Positions 50,749 to 60,700 of a stretch of 64,000 bases of DNA are shown here, one piece after another. This stretch comes from Polaribacter gangjinensis (GTDB lineage: Bacteria; Bacteroidota; Bacteroidia; Flavobacteriales; Flavobacteriaceae). Every line of letters starts with the position of its first letter. The stretch's first letter is position 1. The notes beneath the pieces are model-generated. The model was not told the origin of the DNA and did not search any database. It worked only from the letters and a program-made list of their open reading frames with translations. Where the stretch lies: NCBI RefSeq assembly GCF_038024125.1, contig NZ_CP150662.1:1381501-1445500 (forward strand), read 5' to 3'. Made by a program: the position numbers and the translations under genes.

Positions 50749-52244
50749 ATTTTAATTTTTTCAAACAATTGATTGGTATTGAAAAAAATGCATCAAATCC
50801 GATTTATATTCAAGTTTCTCAGCAAATCATCAATGCCATTCAGCGCAATTATTTTTCAAAAGGCACCATGCTTCCTGGAACTCGCTTATTATCAAAATTG
50901 TTACAGGTTCATAGAAATACAGCAGTTGCTATTTACAATGAATTGGCCTCACAAGGTTGGGTTGAAATTATTCCGAATAAAGGCACATTTGTATTAGAAA
51001 CGCCCAGAAAAAGCATAAAAATGAAGGGAAGTTCAGAGAAAATAAATGAGGTTTATGCGTATGCGAATACTACCGGATTTCCGTTTCAAAAATCATTTCA
51101 TTTAGCTTCTACAGTACAAATATCTCATGCAAAATTCATCATAAATGATGGAAAACCAGACTTACGTTTGCATCCTGTGAATGAATTTAACAGATGGTAC
51201 AGTGCTGCTATGAAACGAAAAACCTTGTCCAAAAAATGGAATAAAAAAAATGATCTTTCGTATTCATTATTTCAATCTGAATTGTGTAATTATTTAAATG
51301 CGACTAGAGATTTTCGAATTTTACCAGAAAATATTTTGAATACACGAAGCACAGAAATGAGCTTATATATTGTTTCTCAGTTATTAATAAAAAAAAATGA
51401 GTTGGTTTTGGTAGGAAATTTGAGCAATTATGCTGCCAATATGATTTTTCAAGAAGCAGGTGCTACTATCAAAACTATTCCTGTAGATGCTGATGGATTG
51501 GATATTTCATACATCAAACAAAACTTTGCAAATCAACAAATTAGATGCGTTTATGTTTGTGCAAACAGAGATTATCCAACAACCGTAAAATTGAGTGCTG
51601 AACGTAGATTGGAGTTATTGCAACTTGCAAAAGAAATCGGATTTGCAATTATTGAGGACGATTACGATTATGAGTTTCAGTTTGAAGGCAATGCAATTTT
51701 ACCATTGGCAAGTTCAGATTCCAATGGAATGGTTATTTATTTAGGAAAATTAGGGCAATCGTTATTTCCTAGTTTTCAAACAGGATTTGTAGTTGCTCCT
51801 GAAAATTTAATTTCTGAAGCTAAAAATTATTTGCAATTATTAGACAGTCAAGGAGATTTGATTCAAGAGCAAATGTTGTCAGAATTGATTCACGAAGGTG
51901 AAATTGTTCGTTTAATGAAAAAAAATGGAATCGTTTACAAGAAAAGACAAGAAGCTTTTTGTAAGCAGTTAGAAATTCATTTTAAAAACATCCTTTCTTG
52001 GGAAAAACCTGCAGGTGGTTTGGCTATTTGGTTGCAATTTCAAACAAAAATATCATTATTACAACTTGCTGAAGAAGCTGAAAAACAAGATCTTTTCATT
52101 CCAAAAACAATTTTGTATCAAGATAAAAAAAACTGTGCAATTCGATTTGGATTTGGACATTTAAACGAAGAAGAAATTGAAATTGTTGTAAAAAAACTAA
52201 AAGATGCTTATGAGTTGGTTTTAAAAAAGCACCTTTTTGATTGA
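50733..52244 (+). CDS. MocR-type regulator (GntR helix-turn-helix + aminotransferase-like domain)
   Basis: 503 residues. An N-terminal GntR winged helix (about 18-88, PIYIQVSQQIINAIQ ... NKGTFVLE) and a fold-type I aminotransferase-like domain. The Asp for the PLP ring is kept in IEDDYDYEF. The usual Schiff-base motif GTFSK is GKLGQ at 338-342: the Lys position is Gln342, and the following Arg of LRxGY is Gln. Lys339 is three residues away. It may bind another ligand or PLP non-covalently. The gene begins inside its operator. Confidence 0.88.
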   Translation: MNDSPDFNFFKQLIGIEKNASNPIYIQVSQQIINAIQRNYFSKGTMLPGTRLLSKLLQVHRNTAVAIYNELASQGWVEIIPNKGTFVLETPRKSIKMKGSSEKINEVYAYANTTGFPFQKSFHLASTVQISHAKFIINDGKPDLRLHPVNEFNRWYSAAMKRKTLSKKWNKKNDLSYSLFQSELCNYLNATRDFRILPENILNTRSTEMSLYIVSQLLIKKNELVLVGNLSNYAANMIFQEAGATIKTIPVDADGLDISYIKQNFANQQIRCVYVCANRDYPTTVKLSAERRLELLQLAKEIGFAIIEDDYDYEFQFEGNAILPLASSDSNGMVIYLGKLGQSLFPSFQTGFVVAPENLISEAKNYLQLLDSQGDLIQEQMLSELIHEGEIVRLMKKNGIVYKKRQEAFCKQLEIHFKNILSWEKPAGGLAIWLQFQTKISLLQLAEEAEKQDLFIPKTILYQDKKNCAIRFGFGHLNEEEIEIVVKKLKDAYELVLKKHLFD

Positions 52245-52301
52245 ACTTCTTTTTAAATTTCTTCATACTTTTTGGTATCTTTACAAGGTTATAATTCATC
52301 A

Positions 52302-52736
52302 ATGATTACCTCAAAAAATCTTATTTTTTTTACACCAAAACCTTCTACTTCTGAAGGCGCATTTTTATTAGACACTGGAATTTCAGCGGGTTTTCCAATT
52401 CCAGCTGATGATTTTGAAGCCACCAAAGTTTCTTTAGATGAAGAACTCATCAAAAATAAAAATGCTACTTTTTTTGCCAAAGTAAAAGGTCAATCAATGA
52501 TTGGTGCAGGTTTGAATGACAATGATTTGTTGGTAATTGACCGAAGTTTACAACCTGAAAACAACAAAATTGCAGTCTGTTTTATTGATGGCGATTTTAC
52601 AGTAAAAAGACTCAAAGTTGATGCAAATGGCATTTGGTTGCAACCTGAAAATCCAGATTATCCTATCATAAAAATCACAGAAGAAAACGATTTTATGATT
52701 TGGGGAATTGTAACCAATGTGATTAAAAAATTATAG
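52302..52736 (+). CDS. umuD: UmuD-like S24 peptidase
   Basis: 144 residues from the ATG at 52302. The self-cleavage site is Ala29-Gly30 (ISAGFPIPADD), the nucleophile Ser65 (GQSMIGAG) and the base Lys102 (VKRLKV), in the order of UmuD and LexA. No DNA-binding domain is present, so it is UmuD rather than LexA. umuC does not follow; the next gene is convergent. A polymerase partner would have to be elsewhere. Confidence 0.88.
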   Translation: MITSKNLIFFTPKPSTSEGAFLLDTGISAGFPIPADDFEATKVSLDEELIKNKNATFFAKVKGQSMIGAGLNDNDLLVIDRSLQPENNKIAVCFIDGDFTVKRLKVDANGIWLQPENPDYPIIKITEENDFMIWGIVTNVIKKL

Positions 52737-52769
52737 TTTTTAAAATTTACCGAAAAATAAATTCATAAA

Positions 52770-52797
52770 AAAACGCCGAACTTTCGTTCAGCGTTTT
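52770..52797. terminator. Bidirectional intrinsic terminator (umuD / S9 peptidase)
   Basis: AAAACGC and GCGTTTT with an inner GAAC/GTTC pair and one C-A mismatch, loop TTTC. Confidence 0.85.
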
Positions 52798-52817
52798 CTA
52801 TATAAAATCATTAGAAA

Positions 52818-55307
52818 TTAATTTTTTAATGGCTTATCACGATTCATTTCAATCATGTCAACATCAGTATTTTCAACTCCTAAAAGATGTTTGCTGAAAT
52901 AATCTGCATTTTTCCAAAACCAGTATTCTCTGTCAGAAAATCCATGTCTGCTTCCTGGAAACAACATAAAATCAAAACGCTTGTTGGCTTTTATAAAGGC
53001 ATTCACCATACGAATGGTACCTGTTGGATGCACGTTATTATCAACATCACCAGTTGCTAATAAAATTTTTCCTTTTAAATTTTGCGCTAACGTTTGGTTT
53101 TTGTCAATCAAATATTTGTATTTGATATTTCCTTTCTCATCAGCTTCTTCTTTGATTCCATGATGCGTTTCACTCCACCAACTATTATACACAGTATTAT
53201 CATGATTTCCTGCAGATGAAATCGCTACTTTAAAGAAATCAGGATACACTAACATGGCTGCAGTTGACATAAATCCACCTCCTGAATGTCCGAAAATCCC
53301 CACTTTTTCAATATCGATAAAAGCGTGTTTATCAGCCAATTGTTCCGCTACATATTTTTTATCTGCCAAACCATAATCTCTCAAATTTCCATATCCAAAT
53401 GTGTGATACCATTTAGAACGATCAGGATGTCCTCCTCTATTTCCAAGTGTAATTACAATAAAACCAACTTGCGCTAATCTGTCTGTTCTATCCATACTCA
53501 CTGAAAATGATTTATTTACAGCTTCAGTTTGTGGTCCTGGATATACATATTCAATGATTGGATATTTTTTGATAGAATCAAAATCATATGGTTTGTACAT
53601 CACTCCGTAAATATCTGTAATTCCGTCATCAGCTTTTACTTTAAAAGGTTCTGGAAATTGATATCCAGCTGCAAATAATTGAGATAAATCTGCTTCTTCT
53701 AATTTCATTACTAATTTTCCATTGGAATCTCTTAATTCTGATTTTGGAACGGTGTTTACTCTTGAAAAATTACTAACAAAATACTGATTAGAATCTGCCA
53801 TTTCAATGCTCGAATTGAAATCTCCAGGATTCAAAGCAGTTAATCCTGAACCATTTAAGTTGATTTTATACAAATGCAAATAGTAAGGATCTTCATCTTT
53901 CGGAATTCCATTTGCTGAAAAATACAAAGTGCGCGATTTTTCATCAATTCCTTCAAAAGAATCTACATGGAAAGGACCATTTGTAACTTGATTTTTCAAA
54001 TTTCCATTCGCATCATATAAATAAAAATGTCCCCAACCATCTTTTTCTGCCCAGAACAATATTTCTTGTTCATTATTGAATAATACAATCGACTTTCCAC
54101 GATTTTCAATATACACATTCGAATGCTCTTTGATAATCGTTTTCACTTCGCCAGTAGCAATATCTGCTACATGAACATCCAATCTTTTGCGATCTCTACT
54201 TACTGTATTGAAATAAATTTTTCCTTTTTTTGACAATAATAAAGTAGGATTATGCTCATCTCTTCTTGATGATTTTTTTCTAGGAAATCTATAAATACTG
54301 ATGGATTGTTGAATGGTAGAATCTAATTTTATTTCCATTTTAGATTTGCTTGCCATATCAAAAACTAACATTTCTTCTTTGTAAAATTCTTGCTCTCCAG
54401 CCATGTGATATTTGTAGGTTTCCAATTCTGGTCTGCCACTTTTTGTAGCATGAATTACCCATAAATCTTCAATATGTCTTGAATCTGTTCTTGTGGTTAC
54501 GAATTTTTTTGAATCGTGTGTCCAAAATCCTCCTAAATATTTTTTATCATCTTTTTCTTTGATTTTTTCTTTATCTGTTTTACCAAAAGAACCTCCACCA
54601 TAACTAAAATCTTCAACGCCATCTTTGGTCCATTGATTTTCTACAATTGTAGAATCCTTTTCATTTTTAACCGCTTTTAAAAAGTTAGCTTTGTCCATCC
54701 AATAGATATTATTGTGTTTAGAAAACAACACAATTGAACTGTCAGGAGCAATATTTGCCCATTGTTTCCACTTTTCTTCAGGAGCTTTTTCGTTGTCTAA
54801 AACTTTTAAACCATTTCCTCCTAAAGTATATTCAAAATGATAAATTTTCTTTTCTTTTTTTGGAGTTCCTTTCTTTTTTTTATCATCCTTTTTTGCATCA
54901 TCCTCTTTTGCATCTACTTCCTCATTAGAAGTCACATAAAAACGAATTGCTTTTTCATCTTTGGTAAATGTAAAATTAAAACGAGGCAAATGCTTCGCTT
55001 CATAAGGATCTTTAGTGATTTCTGACAGCCATTTTGCCATTTTTACATTATCAAAAAGTGGAGTTTTGGTTTTCTTATCTGCATCAACTAAATAATATTT
55101 AGAACCTTCTGAAGCTGTTTTGTATTGATACCAAAAACGATTTCCGTTTTGTAACCAATTCGGATTTACAGTGGTTGAATGAACCATTTTTGCGATATTT
55201 TCAGGAGAAAATCTGGCAGCCTGTCTGTAATTTGGTTTGGGAGTTTCTTGCGCAAAAACTATGGTGGTAAACAGTGCGCAAAGATAAATGACAACTGAAT
55301 TTTTCAT
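52818..55307 (-). CDS. Secreted S9 prolyl peptidase (DPP-IV type)
   Basis: 829 residues with a signal peptide (MKNSVVIYLCALFTTIVFAQ). The N-terminal half is a beta-propeller DPPIV domain, with an acidic/basic Lys-rich insert near 135-155. The C-terminal alpha/beta hydrolase has GHSGGGF with Ser675, then GDVDNNVHP (Asp) and GSRHGF (His). It should remove dipeptides after proline from peptides in the periplasm. It ends at a terminator shared with umuD. Confidence 0.92.
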   Translation of the reverse strand: MKNSVVIYLCALFTTIVFAQETPKPNYRQAARFSPENIAKMVHSTTVNPNWLQNGNRFWYQYKTASEGSKYYLVDADKKTKTPLFDNVKMAKWLSEITKDPYEAKHLPRFNFTFTKDEKAIRFYVTSNEEVDAKEDDAKKDDKKKKGTPKKEKKIYHFEYTLGGNGLKVLDNEKAPEEKWKQWANIAPDSSIVLFSKHNNIYWMDKANFLKAVKNEKDSTIVENQWTKDGVEDFSYGGGSFGKTDKEKIKEKDDKKYLGGFWTHDSKKFVTTRTDSRHIEDLWVIHATKSGRPELETYKYHMAGEQEFYKEEMLVFDMASKSKMEIKLDSTIQQSISIYRFPRKKSSRRDEHNPTLLLSKKGKIYFNTVSRDRKRLDVHVADIATGEVKTIIKEHSNVYIENRGKSIVLFNNEQEILFWAEKDGWGHFYLYDANGNLKNQVTNGPFHVDSFEGIDEKSRTLYFSANGIPKDEDPYYLHLYKINLNGSGLTALNPGDFNSSIEMADSNQYFVSNFSRVNTVPKSELRDSNGKLVMKLEEADLSQLFAAGYQFPEPFKVKADDGITDIYGVMYKPYDFDSIKKYPIIEYVYPGPQTEAVNKSFSVSMDRTDRLAQVGFIVITLGNRGGHPDRSKWYHTFGYGNLRDYGLADKKYVAEQLADKHAFIDIEKVGIFGHSGGGFMSTAAMLVYPDFFKVAISSAGNHDNTVYNSWWSETHHGIKEEADEKGNIKYKYLIDKNQTLAQNLKGKILLATGDVDNNVHPTGTIRMVNAFIKANKRFDFMLFPGSRHGFSDREYWFWKNADYFSKHLLGVENTDVDMIEMNRDKPLKN

Positions 55308-55411
55308 AAAAAAGTGTTTGATTAAATTTGAATTAAAAAGCTAAAGTTCCTTAAAAGGATTTACATGACAAATTATTCCCCCTTTTTTGTTAAAATTTTA
55401 ACAAATTAAAA

Positions 55412-55861
55412 TCAATTTAAATTTCGTTTTTCAATAAAAAAACGCTTTAAAATTTGCGAGCAATCATTTTCTAAAATTCCACCCAAAACAACGGTTTTAG
55501 GATGTAAGGTGGTTTTGAGATGAACAAATCCTCTTTCAGGTTCAGAAGCTCCATAAACAATTTTGCCAATTTGGGTCCAATAACTTGCGCCTGCACACAT
55601 TTGGCAAGGTTCTAAAGTGACATATAAAACACAATCTTTCAAGTACTTACCTCCTAAAAAATCTGCTGCTGCAGTAAAAGCTTGCATTTCAGCATGAGCA
55701 GTTACATCATTCAAAGTTTCAGTTAAATTGTGAGCTCTTGCAATAATTTGATTGTTAAAAACAATGACAGCACCCACAGGAACTTCGCCTTTTTCAAAAG
55801 CAGTTTCAGCCTCTCGTAAGGCTTTTTTCATAAAATAAGTGTCGTCAAATGGATTAATCAT
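55412..55861 (-). CDS. tadA: tRNA-specific adenosine deaminase TadA
   Basis: 149 residues, a cytidine-deaminase-like fold: zinc ligands His56 (HAEMQ, catalytic Glu58), Cys86 and Cys89 (PCQMCAGA). The length and the GEVPVGAVIV start match TadA, which makes inosine at the wobble base of tRNA-Arg(ACG). A guanine deaminase-like enzyme is a weaker alternative. Confidence 0.9.
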   Translation of the reverse strand: MINPFDDTYFMKKALREAETAFEKGEVPVGAVIVFNNQIIARAHNLTETLNDVTAHAEMQAFTAAADFLGGKYLKDCVLYVTLEPCQMCAGASYWTQIGKIVYGASEPERGFVHLKTTLHPKTVVLGGILENDCSQILKRFFIEKRNLN

Positions 55862-55952
55862 AAAAAATTACATTTTCAAATTCTAAAGTACACTTTTTTA
55901 AGATAGATTTACAATTCTTTTCATCAATTTTAAAAACACTAAAGTTAAATCG

Positions 55953-55960
55953 TATTTTTG
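55953..55960 (+). promoter_or_regulatory. -7 promoter element of dxs
   Basis: TATTTTTG matches TAnnTTTG and ends 4 bases before the ATG at 55965, so the transcript would have almost no leader. Confidence 0.6.
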
Positions 55961-55964
55961 CAAC

Positions 55965-57734
55965 ATGATAAAATCGTTGTTAGATACAATTTCAAATCCA
56001 TCAGACTTGAAAAAATTACATCCAACTCAATTGCCCGATTTGGCAAAGGAATTGCGAGAATTTATCATTGATATTATTGCTACTAAAGAAGGACATTTAG
56101 GTGCAAGTTTAGGTGTAGTTGAACTCACAATTGCCTTGCATTATTTGTTTGATACGCCAAATGATTTATTAGTTTGGGATGTTGGTCATCAAGCCTATGG
56201 TCATAAAATTTTGACTGGAAGAAAAAATATTTTTAATAGCAATAGACAATTTGGAGGAATTGCTGGATTTCCATCAAGAAATGAAAGCGAATTTGATGCT
56301 TTTGGAGTTGGACATTCTTCTACTTCAATTTCTGCGGTTTTAGGAATGGCAATTGCATCTCACATAAAAGGCGATGAAAAAAAACATCATATTGCTGTTA
56401 TAGGAGACGCCTCAATTGCGAGTGGAATGGCTTTTGAAGCCTTGAATCATGCAGGGGTTTCTGATGCGAATATTTTGATTATTTTAAACGACAATGCTAT
56501 TGGAATTGATCCATCAGTTGGTGCTTTGAAAGAATATTTAACAAAAGTAAAAACTGATAAAAAACTCGCTGCTCAAAACAATATTATTAAAGCATTGAAT
56601 TTTGATTATTCTGGTCCAATTGATGGTCATGATATCCCAAAATTACTTTCAGAAATTTCCAGATTAAAAGCGGTTAAAGGACCTAAGTTTTTGCATGTCA
56701 TCACCACAAAAGGAAAAGGATTGCAGAAAGCAGAAGAAGACCAAGTAACGTATCACGCACCAGGAAAATTCGATAAAATATCTGGAGAACGCATTCCAAA
56801 AGAAAAAAGTGTTTTTACAAAATACCAAGATATTTTTGGAAAAACGCTGGTTGAATTGGCAACCAAAAATGATAAAATTGTAGCAATTACGCCAGCAATG
56901 TTGACAGGAAGTTCTTTGAATTTAATGCTGGAACAGTTTCCAAAACGTACTTTTGATGTGGGAATTGCTGAGCAACATGCAGTAACTTTGGCTGCAGGAA
57001 TGGCAACACAAGGATTGATTCCTTTTTGTGCTATTTACTCAACTTTTTTGCAACGTGCTTATGATCAGGTAATTCATGATGTTGCTTTGCAAAATTTGCC
57101 TATAATTTTTTGTTTGGACAGAGCAGGTTTGGTTGGCGAAGATGGCGCAACACATCATGGAGTTTTTGATATTGCTTATTTACGTTGCATTCCAAATTTG
57201 ATTATTGCTGCACCAAGCAATGAAATTGAATTGCGTAATATGTTATTTACTGCTCAAAAAGGATTGAAAAATCCGATTGCCATTCGTTATCCAAGAGGAT
57301 TTGGAGCCATTGCAGATTGGCAAAAACCGTTTTCAGCAATTGAAATTGGCAAAGGAATTTGTTTACAAAAAGGACTCAAAGTAGCAGTTTTATCAATTGG
57401 TACAATGCTAAAAACAGTTCAAGAAGCTATTAAAAACTCAAAAAATAGTGATGAATTTTCTTTGTATGACATACGTTTTGTAAAACCTTTAGATGAAAAT
57501 TTATTACACGACATTTTCAAAAATCACGAAAAAATAATTACAATTGAAGATGGCGTTATTTCAGGAGGATTTGGAAGTGCAATTTTAGAATTTGCATCAC
57601 AAAATAACTACAAAAACGATTGCAAGATTTTAGGAATTCCGGATGAATTTATTGAACATGGAAGTGTTGAACAACTCCAAAATAAATTGCATTTGGATGT
57701 GAAAAGTTTGGCAAAATATTTTGATTTATTATAA
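55965..57734 (+). CDS. dxs: 1-deoxy-D-xylulose-5-phosphate synthase
   Basis: 589 residues. KEGHLGASLGVVELT (substrate His), VWDVGHQAYGHK, the ThDP motif GDASIASGMAFEALNHAG...NDN (GDA instead of the more common GDG), and DVGIAEQHAVTLAAG. It condenses pyruvate and glyceraldehyde-3-phosphate in the first step of the MEP isoprenoid pathway. The N-terminus is standard although the mRNA may be leaderless. A terminator follows. Confidence 0.95.
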   Translation: MIKSLLDTISNPSDLKKLHPTQLPDLAKELREFIIDIIATKEGHLGASLGVVELTIALHYLFDTPNDLLVWDVGHQAYGHKILTGRKNIFNSNRQFGGIAGFPSRNESEFDAFGVGHSSTSISAVLGMAIASHIKGDEKKHHIAVIGDASIASGMAFEALNHAGVSDANILIILNDNAIGIDPSVGALKEYLTKVKTDKKLAAQNNIIKALNFDYSGPIDGHDIPKLLSEISRLKAVKGPKFLHVITTKGKGLQKAEEDQVTYHAPGKFDKISGERIPKEKSVFTKYQDIFGKTLVELATKNDKIVAITPAMLTGSSLNLMLEQFPKRTFDVGIAEQHAVTLAAGMATQGLIPFCAIYSTFLQRAYDQVIHDVALQNLPIIFCLDRAGLVGEDGATHHGVFDIAYLRCIPNLIIAAPSNEIELRNMLFTAQKGLKNPIAIRYPRGFGAIADWQKPFSAIEIGKGICLQKGLKVAVLSIGTMLKTVQEAIKNSKNSDEFSLYDIRFVKPLDENLLHDIFKNHEKIITIEDGVISGGFGSAILEFASQNNYKNDCKILGIPDEFIEHGSVEQLQNKLHLDVKSLAKYFDLL

Positions 57735-57765
57735 AAAAAGACGCCAATTTTTGACGTCTTTTTTT
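57733..57765. terminator. Intrinsic terminator of dxs
   Basis: AAAAAAAGACG pairs with CGTCTTTTTTT around an 11-base loop. It can also serve the convergent BNR-repeat gene. Confidence 0.9.
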
Positions 57766-57784
57766 TGTAATATTTAAAATCTTT

Positions 57785-60700
57785 TTATTCAATAATTATT
57801 TTCTTACTGGCTCTTTTTTGATTTCCAATAAGTTGCAATATATAAACTCCTTTTTTAAGGTTTACCGAAATTGGTTGTCTTTCGTTTTTAACGAAATCAA
57901 TCTTATTTTCATAGACTTTTTTCCCATTTACATCAACAATTTGAATTTTAGAAAGCCCTAATGTATTTTTTGCAAAAACAGTAAATTTTCCTTTTGAAAT
58001 TGTTGGATAAACTGAAAACACTTTTACATCATTCAACACTTCTTGGATAGATGCAGTTGCACCCTGTATGGATTTTATTGCCCAACCAAAAGAGTTTACT
58101 GAAGGATCAGTTACCAACCTAAATCTCAACACAATCGTCTCACCTATTGAAAAACCCTTATCTGTTAATACTATTGTTTGTGGTTTGAACAAATTATCAT
58201 TTATGGTAGCTTGTGCACCTTTGTTAAATTCTTCTAGCCATTCAGGAAACCTTCTAGAATCGTATTTATCCAACGTTTTCCAATTTTTTAAATCTGATGA
58301 AGCTTCAATGATTACAAAATCAAAAAAACTATTTAAATCTGATAAATTATCAGTAAAAGGCTCTACAATTGTAACATCTTCATAGGTGAAATTTTTATTT
58401 ACTTCCGAAATTGTCAATGGTTTTCTCAGAAAAGTTGTGGAAACTTTACTATTTTCATAAGGATGATTTAAATTATTTAATACATTTTGAGAAATAGCCC
58501 CTGCTATAGTATTAATGACAAATTCTCCGTTAATTGTAAATAAATCTTGATTCGTAAATTCACTGATTCCAACACTTTGAGAGGGCGCATCAAAATCGAT
58601 TACTAAAAAATTATGCTCTTTCAAGATCGATTTTGAACCATTCGAATCATTAAACAACTGAATTCCAAATTTATGAGTTCCTTCTGATAAATTTGACGTT
58701 TCATACTGATATGTTATTCCGGTATTGAAATCTTGAATAATTTCAGGTTGCTCATTACCATCAATAAATATTTTTACTTTATTCACTGCATCAGTTGTTA
58801 CATTGTAATTAATAATTGTTTGCAAACTTTCAATTGATTTTTGATTTGAAGTTATTTCAGGAGCTGATAAATAAGCAGGTAATGTATAATTTGCAAGTTG
58901 TGATAAAGTGGCTGACCAAATTCCTCTTCCATAAGTAGAAATTACTACTTGATCGTTTACAATTTTCATATCATATACTGCAACAGGAATGAAATTACTG
59001 AGCAAACTCCAATTCGCTCCTCCATTAGTTGTTTCAAAAATTCCGATATCAGTTCCTGCCCAAATAATGTTTTTATCAAATGGCATTTCTATTATTGAAT
59101 GAACTGCCACATCAGGAAACCCTGTTTTTGCTGTTCCTGCAAAACCAGAAATATCAGTCCATGTTGCGCCTAAATCTTCTGTTTTTAAAATTTTTGCAGC
59201 ACCTTGTGCAGAGAACAATGCATAGGCCCTTTTTCCTTCGATTAATGAAGTTCCAATGCCTGAAATGTTTAAACTATGATCATTTTTTGGATTATCGAAA
59301 GTATTGGTTTTGGTAAATGTTTGTCCATTGTCCTCTGATACATGAAGTGATATTAACCCATCTTCGGTCATTGCTCCTCCAGCCCAAACCACATTTGGAT
59401 CGGCAGTAGAAACTTCCACATTTAAAGAACTACTATATGTTGGTTTAAATCCATCAGTAATTGGAATTAAATTCCAACTTCCTGCAAAATCAGTTGAGCG
59501 CCAAACTCCGTTCATTGTAACTGCAAATACTACATCCGGATTGTTATCTGCATTCGATAATTTTGCATAAAAAGGAGCAACTGCACCATTACCAGAATCC
59601 GCAAAATTAGATAATACTCCATCATAGTTTATAAATCTGCCAACTTGACCGTAATTTTGAGAAACTCCGAGAAAGTTGCCAGGTTTGTTGTAATGCCAAA
59701 TCACTTCAAAACCGTCACCACCAAGTATAGCTTGATAATTTTTTGTTGAGTTTGAGTTATTTCCAAAACTAATCCAAGTTCCATTATCTTGAGCACCTGC
59801 TAAATAATTATCTGCTCCATTTTGTTTTGTAGCCCCATAAAATTGTGTACTGTTTTTTCCAATTGCAATACCAGACCAATCGCCTTCAGTATTTCCTGGA
59901 TCTGTTTTAAACGAAGTACTATACACGCCACCATCATTGGCTAATAAAATTCTAAATTGTTGATTATTTCCAGGAATTACCTCCATTCCATGTTGATCAA
60001 CATGAACTTCATTGTTGATTTTTGAAGCGTCATATCCAGAAGCAATAGAAGTTGAAATAAAATTTGTTCCTGTTATAGTTACTTTAAAAACGGCAACTCC
60101 TCCAACATAAAATACATTGGTATCATAAGGATGAGCCATGATTATATTATCATACCAACCTTGACCAGTTACTAAATTTGCTGCTGCAGCTGAACCTGAT
60201 GTTTTAAGATTTGTAAAAGTTCCGCCTTTATTTCTTGATACATAAAAATCAGTATTAACTCCTGTAGTTGCCTGAGAATTTGGTGTATAAACACTTATAA
60301 AAAGAGTATTAGTATCTGCAGGTGAAACAGAAGTTTCAAATCTGCTGTGACTAGAATTAAAATTAGCTCTATCAAAAATTGTTGACCAAGTTATTCCGCC
60401 ATCTAAGCTTTTTACCAATCCAAAATTCCTTACTGAACCGTATTGAATATTAAAATTAGAAGGTTCAAAATCTAAATCTTGAACCCAATTAGATGAATTT
60501 GGAGAAACATACGTTTGTATCCAAGTCAAACCTCCATCTGTTGTTCTAAAAATTCCTTTTGTTGCTGCAACAAGAACATTATTTTTATCTGTTGGATTTA
60601 AAATTATTCTTCCAACATCTCCAAAAGAAGCTGAATTACTTAAGCTTGTCCAAGTTGTTCCTCCGTTTGTTGTTTTAAAAAGTCCTGCTCCTCCAACTGC

